Below are positions 54,357 through 64,000 of a DNA stretch of 64,000 bases, piece by piece. Origin of the DNA: Galaxea fascicularis (Eukaryota; Cnidaria; Anthozoa; Scleractinia; Euphylliidae). Numbering within the stretch: the stretch's first letter is position 1; every line of letters starts with the position of its first letter. Under the pieces are notes generated by a model. That model was not told where the DNA came from. It did not search any database and was given only the letters and a program-made list of their open reading frames with translations. The stretch lies in contig OX419344.1 in assembly GCA_948470475.1 (NCBI GenBank), positions 16,928,495 through 16,992,494 of the forward strand, in the 5' to 3' direction. The position numbers and the translations under genes are program-made.

Positions 54357-56776
54357 GTAAGTGCAACTATTCTTAACTTTTGTATGGCGAACTATCATTG
54401 ACCTATTGTGTCTGTCCAGTGAAGAGCTGATGGAGGTGAAAATTGCACACGAGGAGTTCTAGTTTCATAAAGATACTATCTATCGTATGTATAGGATATC
54501 TACCATGCATTTATTCATTGACTTAGTGAAAGCTGGCATTTTGAGCAAAACTCTTATTACATTATCAGCAGTAAGTCAAGCGCTAGCATTTTGGTCGTTT
54601 GACTGCCTCTTTGTTTGCTATATAATCACTATTATAAAATTAACATTCAGTACGAGAAAAGCCGAATGCAAGAAACAAACCTATGGAATACTGAGTTAAG
54701 AGCAAGCAAATATTCTGAATATTGGATAAGAGACTCAGCTTTGTGACTGATGTTCACAATCTTAGGAGGCTATTTTACAACTCAGTAACCTCAATAAGCA
54801 AATAATCGAACAAATGTGAACTTAGCAATGTCCTTCGAGAAGACTGAACAACTTAATACGCATTTAAATCTTTTGTAAACAGGCAACTCAAACCCAGCAG
54901 GTAGTTCATCTCCGTTATGAATTCGGCAGAAAACTCGGAGAGGAATTGTAATAAAGACAGTTCCCAGTTTATTCGCAAACACTGCCAAACAATGACTATT
55001 TTCTCTAGAAACCTTTAAACTAGTCGGTCGATGCATGTGATCTTAGGCTACGCGTTACCAACGTGTAAAACTTAGCGACACACGGCATAAAAAATAGCTA
55101 CAAATTCCAAAAGCTTACGCCGGGAAATACATTTCCCTGGAAGACAGTACACTCCAATAGCCGAAAAAAAGAGGAAGAAAGGCAAAAATTCAAAAGTGGC
55201 CTAAAAGGCACTTACTTTTCTAAGCGTGTGGATATGGGATAAAGAGCATGGTTTGAGGGTCATGTTAAAGCTATGATATGCAAGCAACAGGTTCCTGGTA
55301 TTCCTTTCCCTCCTTATGTCTCTTCATCCTACCCTGCGAGCAAAGTCTCGTTCGATCTTCCTTGCCAAAATCGGGCAATCGACAAAATATTCTTTCCCAA
55401 TGGTGTGCGGATTTTGCAATGATTGTGAGACCGTACTATAACAGACATTGTCACAAATTTTCTGAACTGAAGGTCGGGTGTGACACATGGCTGAGAACTC
55501 CATATTCATAAAGAAAAAATGTTGGCAGCGATGTTACTTTAAACAACTTTATATCATACTGAAACGTTTGAAAGACGATTCTGTTAAAACTTAACAGAGT
55601 CATTGAGATTGAATAAAAGTGCAGAAACATTTTTTTGTTCTATTTTGAATGCATAAATCCCGCTTTCTGGTGATGCTGTAGGTCAATAAAGTTAGTTATT
55701 AAATTGCGTTCACAACTGCGAGAATCAACCTTCATTTGATTTCATTTACACAGTTTATATATGATTTATTTTCAGATACATCATTCTCAAAATATCATCG
55801 ATAATCCACACATTGTAGACCGGTCTCGTATATACCCAAGGATTACAGAACTTTATTAAGCACTGGTTATATACATGTAATACTCTTGATGGGAAATCGC
55901 ATAGCTATACCAAGGTATAGCTACACTGCTATGGCATTGCTAAACTAAAGAATGACCCAGGTGTGTGTCAACTCTTTAAGACTGCCTCGCAGATAATTCG
56001 TAAAGATGTACATGATACAGGTACAACACAACTTGACCAGGATATTAAAGCAGGCAATAAAGCTGCTGACACAGCTCGTCAGTATGATGATTGCTTGTTA
56101 TTTTAACTATTAATCAAATCCCACCAAAAGACGAATAAATATAGGAACACAAGTGCATCCATGTCAGAAATGTTACAAAGACGACTCTGATTCAGAAAGA
56201 GATAATAATATCTTAAAGTGCATATGAAGTAAAAAAGTATGTTCGCTTATTTAAAAGACCTTCAAAAGTGAGCAAGAATGGCATTTCCTGTTCTTTTAAG
56301 ATATTCTTTTATTCCCGACTTTTTAAGTTTTAAATTGAAAATTGATGACGTCACAAATGGTTAAAGCAAGAACGTAAATATTTGAGCGAAGCAATGCAAC
56401 TTGACTCCAGTAATGTACGTCAAGAGAGACACAGGACGACACTCCCTGTGCCGTTATTTTGCAAACGTTCTGCTTCTTGATCTGTTTCCTTCAGCATTCA
56501 CTGTCCCAGGGGTTTTTGTCTCAATGTTGTTCACCGAAAAGACGCAAGGTATTATGGGATCACGTGAGTTTCAGGTAGGACCATCTGTCACCCCTCATGA
56601 GGTCAAAAATGGAGTTATATGCCTCTTGACAAACAAGGCCTCGAGCCCAGAGTGTTACCATGACAACATCTCAGTGGGTATCATATTGCATCTTACCTGA
56701 CTTACATTACTGGTCCCAAGTTTGAAGAAAAAAATATCGGCTTACGTGTTTATATAGACTATTTACATTTCCTTAT

Positions 56777-57366
56777 ACAGTCAACTCTCTCGTAAGCGAC
56801 CACCCTTGGTGCACGACAAAGTGGTCGCTTACGGGAGGTGGTCGCTTACGGGAAAGATCAACAAAATAACTCTAACACTGGATTGATCATTTAATTACAT
56901 AAACATATTACCTAATCAGCTAAAATTAGGCAAATAGAAACTAATTTATTTGATTTTTTTCACATGCAACAAGTTTCGGGAAAAGTAGAGTGGAGTGTAC
57001 AGTACTTTTCAATGTATCTCATGTTAATTAAAATCACCTGAAATTTAAACCGATCGAACAAAACCTAGGAAAACAACGGGGTAGCGTCATTAAGAATTGA
57101 ACTTCTGTCACTTCTGAGTAGTGATTTACTAACGATTATACGTGATTATGTTGGGTGGTCGCTTACCAGAAACAGAAAACAAAAGAATGTGTCAAATTTC
57201 TGGCCTAAAAAGTGGTCGCGGTCGCTTTAGAAATTTGAGTAGTGGTCGCTTACGAGAGAGCTCTGGGAACAGGATTTAACTGAGAGACACAAAACGGTTG
57301 TTTGCCAAGTGGTCGCTTACAGGAGGTGGTCGCTTACGAGAAGTGGTCACTATGAGAGAGTTGACT
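56777..57366. mobile_element. pogo-like TIR element in R5
   Basis: Copy of 53380-53969 carried along by unit duplication; same TA flanks and ends. Confidence 0.85.
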
Positions 57367-57687
57367 GTAATTTTTTTTACAAAAGTGAGAACTCAATGCG
57401 GGAGAAATTTAAACCATAGTTTGAAGGAAAACATGATTATCGTAAGTGAGTAACTTACAACCTCTTAGCTTTAGTGAGTTGAGTCATTTTTATTCTTGAT
57501 ATCGATTGAACGATGTCTTAACTACAAAGCGGCCAGGATCGATACAAGTTTTGAGAAAAATAAAGATTACGAGCCTGTGAGACGCAATAGTCGTAAATTT
57601 CACTTAGAACTGTCGCTTTTGTCAGTTTGCAAGCTTTACTTAGTAACGAAGGTTTGTGAACAGCATGTTTTGATTGATCGTTAATAG

Positions 57688-57753
57688 GCACCTGGGTAAC
57701 AACCAGCTGAAAGACCTGCAACCAGGAGTCTTCAATAAAGAGCTGACGGAGCT
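57688..57753 (+). CDS. LRR exon 5 of the array (66 nt)
   Basis: Identical to LRR exon 4 including splice sites; encodes HLGNNQLKDLQPGVFNKE then LTEL, class 2-2. Confidence 0.8.
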
Positions 57754-60173
57754 GTAAGTGCAACTATTCTTAACTTTTGTATGGCGAACTATCATTGACC
57801 TATTGTGTCTGTCCAGTGAAGAGCTGATGGAGGTGAAAATTGCACACGAGGAGTTCTAGTTTCATAAAGATACTATCTATCGTATGTATAGGATATCTAC
57901 CATGCATTTATTCATTGACTTAGTGAAAGCTGGCATTTTGAGCAAAACTCTTATTACATTATCAGCAGTAAGTCAAGCGCTAGCATTTTGGTCGTTTGAC
58001 TGCCTCTTTGTTTGCTATATAATCACTATTATAAAATTAACATTCAGTACGAGAAAAGCCGAATGCAAGAAACAAACCTATGGAATACTGAGTTAAGAGC
58101 AAGCAAATATTCTGAATATTGGATAAGAGACTCAGCTTTGTGACTGATGTTCACAATCTTAGGAGGCTATTTTACAACTCAGTAACCTCAATAAGCAAAT
58201 AATCGAACAAATGTGAACTTAGCAATGTCCTTCGAGAAGACTGAACAACTTAATACGCATTTAAATCTTTTGTAAACAGGCAACTCAAACCCAGCAGGTA
58301 GTTCATCTCCGTTATGAATTCGGCAGAAAACTCGGAGAGGAATTGTAATAAAGACAGTTCCCAGTTTATTCGCAAACACTGCCAAACAATGACTATTTTC
58401 TCTAGAAACCTTTAAACTAGTCGGTCGATGCATGTGATCTTAGGCTACGCGTTACCAACGTGTAAAACTTAGCGACACACGGCATAAAAAATAGCTACAA
58501 ATTCCAAAAGCTTACGCCGGGAAATACATTTCCCTGGAAGACAGTACACTCCAATAGCCGAAAAAAAGAGGAAGAAAGGCAAAAATTCAAAAGTGGCCTA
58601 AAAGGCACTTACTTTTCTAAGCGTGTGGATATGGGATAAAGAGCATGGTTTGAGGGTCATGTTAAAGCTATGATATGCAAGCAACAGGTTCCTGGTATTC
58701 CTTTCCCTCCTTATGTCTCTTCATCCTACCCTGCGAGCAAAGTCTCGTTCGATCTTCCTTGCCAAAATCGGGCAATCGACAAAATATTCTTTCCCAATGG
58801 TGTGAGGATTTTGCAATGATTGTGAGACCGTACTATAACAGACATTGTCACAAATTTTCTGAACTGAAGGTCGGGTGTGACACATGGCTGAGAACTCCAT
58901 ATTCATAAAGAAAAAATGTTGGCAGCGATGTTACTTTAAACAACTTTATATCATACTGAAACGTTTGAAAGACGATTCTGTTAAAACTTAACAGAGTCAT
59001 TGAGATTGAATAAAAGTGCAGAAACATTTTTTTGTTCTATTTTGAATGCATAAATCCCGCTTTCTGGTGATGCTGTAGGTCAATAAAGTTAGTTATTAAA
59101 TTGCGTTCACAACTGCGAGAATCAACCTTCATTTGATTTCATTTACACAGTTTATATATGATTTATTTTCAGATACATCATTCTCAAAATATCATCGATA
59201 ATCCACACATTGTAGACCGGTCTCGTATATACCCAAGGATTACAGAACTTTATTAAGCACTGGTTATATACATGTAATACTCTTGATGGGAAATCGCATA
59301 GCTATACCAAGGTATAGCTACACTGCTATGGCAATGCTAAACTAAAGAATGACCCAGGTGTGTGTCAACTCTTTAAGACTGCCTCGCAGATAATTCGTAA
59401 AGATGTACATGATACAGGTACAACACAACTTGACCAGGATATTAAAGCAGGCAATAAAGCTGCTGACACAGCTCGTCAGTATGATGATTGCTTGTTATTT
59501 TAACTATTAATCAAATCCCACCAAAAGACGAATAAATATAGGAACACAAGTGCATCCATGTCAGAAATGTTACAAAGACGACTCTGATTCAGAAAGAGAT
59601 AATAATATCTTAAAGTGCATATGAAGTAAAAAAGTATGTTCGCTTATTTAAAAGACCTTCAAAAGTGAGCAAGAATGGCATTTCCTGTTCTTTTAAGATA
59701 TTCTTTTATTCCCGACTTTTTAAGTTTTAAATTGAAAATTGATGACGTCACAAATGGTTAAAGCAAGAACGTAAATATTTGAGCGAAGCAATGCAACTTG
59801 ACTCCAGTAATGTACGTCAAGAGAGACACAGGACGACACTCCCTGTGCCGTTATTTTGCAAACGTTCTGCTTCTTGATCTGTTTCCTTCAGCATTCACTG
59901 TCCCAGGGGTTTTTGTCTCAATGTTGTTCACCGAAAAGACGTAAGGTATTATGGGATCACGTGAGTTTCAAGTAGGACCATCTGTCACCCCTCATGAGGT
60001 CAAAAATGGAGTTATATGCCTCTTGACAAACAAGGCCTCGAGCCCAGAGTGTTACCATGACAACATCTCAGTGGGTATCATATTGCATCTTACCTGACTT
60101 ACATTACTGGTCCCAAGTTTGAAGAAAAAAATATCGGCTTACGTGTTTATATAGACTATTTACATTTCCTTAT

Positions 60174-60763
60174 ACAGTCAACTCTCTCGTAAGCGACCAC
60201 CCTTGGTGCACGACAAAGTGGTCGCTTACGGGAGGTGGTCGCTTACGGGAAAGATCAACAAAATAACTCTAACACTGGATTGATCATTTAATTACATAAA
60301 CATATTACCTAATCAGCTAAAATTAGGCAAATAGAAACTAATTTATTTGATTTTTTTCACATGCAACAAGTTTCGGGAAAAGTAGAGTGGAGTGTACAGT
60401 ACTTTTCAATGTATCTCATGTTAACTAAAATCACCTGAAATTTAAACCGATCGAACAAAACCTAGGAAAACAACGGGGTAGCGTCATTAAGAATTGAACT
60501 TCTGTCACTTCTGAGTAGTGATTTACTAACGATTATACGTGATTATGTTGGGTGGTCGCTTACCAGAAACAGAAAACAAAAGAATGTGTCAAATTTCTGG
60601 CCTAAAAAGTGGTCGCGGTCGCTTTAGAAATTTGAGTAGTGGTCGCTTACGAGAAAGCTCTGGGAACAGGATTTAACTGAGAGACACAAAACGGTTGTTT
60701 GCCAAGTGGTCGCTTACAGGAGGTGGTCGCTTACGAGAAGTGGTCACTATGAGAGAGTTGACT
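60174..60763. mobile_element. pogo-like TIR element in R6
   Basis: Copy of 53380-53969 at the same position within the unit. Confidence 0.85.
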
Positions 60764-61084
60764 GTAATTTTTTTTACAAAAGTGAGAACTCAATGCGGGA
60801 GAAATTTAAACCATAGTTTGAAGGAAAACATGATTATCGTAAGTGAGTAACTTACAACCTCTTAGCTTTAGTGAGTTGAGTCATTTTTATTCTTGATATC
60901 GATTGAACGATGTCTTAACTACAAAGCGGCCAGGATCGATACAAGTTTTGAGGAAAATAAAGATTACGAGCCTGTGAGACGCAATAGTCGTAAATTTCAC
61001 TTAGAACTGTCGCTTTTGTCAGTTTGCAAGCTTTACTTAGTAACGAAGGTTTGTGAACAGCATGTTTTGATTGATCGTTAATAG

Positions 61085-61150
61085 GCACCTGGGTAACAAC
61101 CAGCTGAAAGACCTGCAACCAGGAGTCTTCAATAAAGAGCTGACGGAGCT
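61085..61150 (+). CDS. LRR exon 6 of the array (66 nt)
   Basis: Identical to LRR exons 4 and 5, with the same splice sites and class 2-2 phase. The next unit is cut by the window end before its LRR exon. Confidence 0.8.
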
Positions 61151-61493
61151 GTAAGTGCAACTATTCTTAACTTTTGTATGGCGAACTATCATTGACCTAT
61201 TGTGTCTGTCCAGTGAAGAGCTGATGGAGGTGAAAATTGCACACGAGGAGTTCTAGTTTCATAAAGATACTATCTATCGTATGTATAGGATATCTACCAT
61301 GCATTTATTCATTGACTTAGTGAAAGCTGGCATTTTGAGCAAAACTCTTATTACATTATCAGCAGTAAGTCAAGCGCTAGCATTTTGGTCGTTTGACTGC
61401 CTCTTTGTTTGCTATATAATCACTATTATAAAATTAACATTCAGTACGAGAAAAGCCGAATGCAAGAAACAAACCTATGGAATACTGAGTTAA

Positions 61494-64000
61494 GAGCAAG
61501 CAAATATTCTGAATATTGGATAAGAGACTCAGCTTTGTGACTGATGTTCACAATCTTAGGAGGCTATTTTACAACTCAGTAACCTCAATAAGCAAATAAT
61601 CGAACAAATGTGAACTTAGCAATGTCCTTCGAGAAGACTGAACAACTTAATACGCATTTAAATCTTTTGTAAACAGGCAACTCAAACCCAGCAGGTAGTT
61701 CATCTCCGTTATGAATTCGGCAGAAAACTCGGAGAGGAATTGTAATAAAGACAGTTCCCAGTTTATTCGCAAACACTGCCAAACAATGACTATTTTCTCT
61801 AGAAACCTTTAAACTAGTCGGTCGATGCATGTGATCTTAGGCTACGCGTTACCAACGTGTCGAAAATACACGGCATAAAAAATAGCTACAAATTCCAAAA
61901 GCTTACGCCGGGAAATACATTTCCCTGGAAGACAGTACACTCCAATAGCCGAAAAAAAGAGGAAGAAAGGCAAAAATTCAAAAGTGGCCTAAAAGGCACT
62001 TACTTTTCTAAGCGTGTGGATATGGGATAAAGAGCATGGTTTGAGGGTCATGTTAAAGCTATGATATGCAAGCAACAGGTTCCTGGTATTCCTTTCTCTC
62101 CTTATGTCTCTTCATCCTACCCTGCGAGCAAAGTCTCGTTCGATCTTCCTTGCCAAAATCGGGCAATCGACAAAATATTCTTTCCCAATGGTGTGCGGAT
62201 TTTGCAATGATTGTGAGACCGTACTATAACAGACATTGTCACAAATTTTCTGAACTGAAGGTCGGGTGTGACACATGGCTGAGAACTCCATATTCATAAA
62301 GAAAAAATGTTGGCAGCGATGTTACTTTAAACAACTTTATATCATACTGAAACGTTTGAAAGACGATTCTGTTAAAACTTAACAGAGTCATTGAGATTGA
62401 ATAAAAGTGCAGAAACATTTTTTTGTTCTATTTTGAATGCATAAATCCCGCTTTCTGGTGATGCTGTAGGTCAATAAAGTTAGTTATTAAATTGCGTTCA
62501 CAACTGCGAGAATCAACCTTCATTTGATTTCATTTACACAGTTTATATATGATTTATTTTCAGATACATCATTCTCAAAATATCATCGATAATCCACACA
62601 TTGTAGACCGGTCTCGTATATACCCAAGGATTACAGAACTTTATTAAGCACTGGTTATATACATGTAATACTCTTGATGGGAAATCGCATAGCTATACCA
62701 AGGTATAGCTACACTGCTATGGCATTGCTAAACTAAAGAATGACCCAGGTGTGTGTCAACTCTTTAAGACTGCCTCGCAGATAATTCGTAAAGATGTACA
62801 TGATACAGGTACAACACAACTTGACCAGGATATTAAAGCAGGCAATAAAGCTGCTGACACAGCTCGTCAGTATGATGATTGCTTGTTATTTTAACTATTA
62901 ATCAAATCCCACCAAAAGACGAATAAATATAGGAACACAAGTGCATCCATGTCAGAAATGTTACAAAGACGACTCTGATTCAGAAAGAGATAATAATATC
63001 TTAAAGTGCATATGAAGTAAAAAAGTATGTTCGCTTATTTAAAAGACCTTCAAAAGTGAGCAAGAATGGCATTTCCTGTTCTTTTAAGATATTCTTTTAT
63101 TCCCGACTTTTTAAGTTTTAAATTGAAAATTGATGACGTCACAAATGGTTAAAGCAAGAACGTAAATATTTGAGCGAAGCAATGCAACTTGACTCCAGTA
63201 ATGTACGTCAAGAGAGACACAGGACGACACTCCCTGTGCCGTTATTTTGCAAACGTTCTGCTTCTTGATCTGTTTCCTTCAGCATTCACTGTCCCAGGGG
63301 GTTTTGTCTCAATGTTGTTCACCGAAAAGACGTAAGGTATTATGGGATCACGTGAGTTTCAAGTAGGACCATCTGTCACCCCTCATGAGGTCAAAAATGG
63401 AGTTATATGCCTCTTGACAAACAAGGCCTCGAGCCCAGAGTGTTACCATGACAACATCTCAGTGGGTATCATATTGCATCTTACCTGACTTACATTACTG
63501 GTCCCAAGTTTGAAGAAAAAAATATCGGCTTACGTGTTTATATAGACTATTTACATTTCCTTATACAGTCAACTCTCTCGTAAGCGACCACCCTTGGTGC
63601 ACGACAAAGTGGTCGCTTACGGGAGGTGGTCGCTTACGGGAAAGATCAACAAAATAACTCTAACACTGGATTGATCATTTAATTACATAAACATATTACC
63701 TAATCAGCTAAAATTAGGCAAATAGAAACTAATTTATTTGATTTTTTTCACATGCAACAAGTTTCGGGAAAAGTAGAGTGGAGTGTACAGTACTTTTCAA
63801 TGTATCTCATGTTAATTAAAATCACCTGAAATTTAAACCGATCGAACAAAACCTAGGAAAACAACGGGGTAGCGTCATTAAGAATTGAACTTCTGTCACT
63901 TCTGAGTAGTGATTTACTAACGATTATACGTGATTATGTTGGGTGGTCGCTTACCAGAAACAGAAAACAAAAGAATGTGTCAAATTTCTGGCCTAAAAAG
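61494..64000 (+). repeat. LRR-array unit R7 (subtype B), cut by window end
   Basis: It follows R6 with a 6-base shortening near 61859 (ACGTGTCGAAAATACACGGC) and very few other changes. The LRR exon would be expected about 480 bases beyond the window. Confidence 0.9.
63566..64000. mobile_element. pogo-like TIR element in R7, truncated by window end
   Basis: Left end CAGTCAACTCTCTCGTAAGC preceded by TA; the right end is outside the window. Confidence 0.85.

Larger units (their letters stand above)
51331..54699 (+). repeat. LRR-array unit R4 (mosaic, subtype B 3' part)
   Basis: The first roughly 0.75 kb (to about 52100) is diverged from R5-R7 and in places closer to R3. The remainder is almost identical to R5. 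The unit contains the LRR exon at 54291-54356 and the pogo-like element at 53380-53969. A 62-codon open stretch (52523-52708, ending TARQYDDCLLF) is also present. Subtype B lacks the block corresponding to R1 31330-32780. Confidence 0.85.
54700..58096 (+). repeat. LRR-array unit R5 (subtype B)
   Basis: 3397 bp, repeated with the same period as R6 and nearly without change; features recur at +3397 exactly. It contains its own LRR exon and pogo-like element. A 99-codon frame at 56401-56700 is open only here, because GACGTAAGG in the other copies is GACGCAAGG, so I do not treat it as a gene. Confidence 0.9.
58097..61493 (+). repeat. LRR-array unit R6 (subtype B)
   Basis: 3397 bp, near-identical to R5; scattered single-base differences only (for example GTGCGG to GTGAGG near 58804). 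Confidence 0.9.

Noticed and set aside
56401..56700. 99-codon frame in R5
   Set aside because: Open only because one CAA replaces the TAA found in R4, R6 and R7; no recognisable domain.
32860..61150. Variable lymphocyte receptor-like somatic rearrangement system
   Set aside because: Although LRR cassettes in arrays recall that system, here each cassette has ordinary splice sites and complete intron flanks. Splicing and germline unequal exchange explain the layout without somatic assembly.

Overview
The window is eukaryotic, intron-bearing animal DNA. It is AT-rich, packed with dispersed repeats, and has no long intact reading frame. It looks cnidarian, most likely a stony coral or relative. 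The reasons are the mix of element types (Penelope-like, DIRS-like, several LINE families, Ty3/gypsy, many short inverted-repeat elements, tRNA-headed SINEs) combined with split exons for CUB, immunoglobulin and leucine-rich-repeat (LRR) domains. The species call is inference; I could not search a database. Every boundary and similarity statement here comes from reading by eye.

Layout. 1-9 kb: a Penelope-like reverse transcriptase relic between 0.4 kb inverted repeats, a second Penelope-like relic, pogo-like debris, and a 1.13 kb terminal-inverted-repeat element with a 7 bp target duplication. 9-17.5 kb: a plus-strand host gene seen as a CUB exon (8985-9178) and an Ig exon (17227-17463) whose splice phases match. 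Its roughly 8 kb intron is filled with nested LINE, SINE-dimer and gypsy relics. 18-30 kb: relics of three more LINE-type elements, short hairpins, SINEs and long stretches without recognisable genes.

30.4-64 kb is the most striking part: a tandem array of 3.1-3.4 kb units. Each complete unit carries one short plus-strand LRR exon (72 nt in the first three units, 66 nt in the next three) with identical class 2-2 splice phases, so any number can be spliced together in frame. Units R1 and R2 are near-identical. R3 is old and heavily interrupted by a Harbinger-like element, LINEs and probably a DIRS-like element. R4-R7 form a second, very recent subtype with a resident pogo-like element; R7 runs off the window end. 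This is a locus growing an LRR gene one repeat at a time by duplicating a whole intron plus exon.

How the parts relate. The host-derived pieces (CUB, Ig, LRR exons) are all on the plus strand and are typical of extracellular recognition or adhesion proteins. The Ig exon ends in phase 1 and the LRR exons start in phase 2, so direct splicing between them is not supported and they may belong to two genes. Almost everything else is mobile DNA in various states of decay. No promoter, complete gene, functional tRNA, rRNA or CRISPR array is supported.
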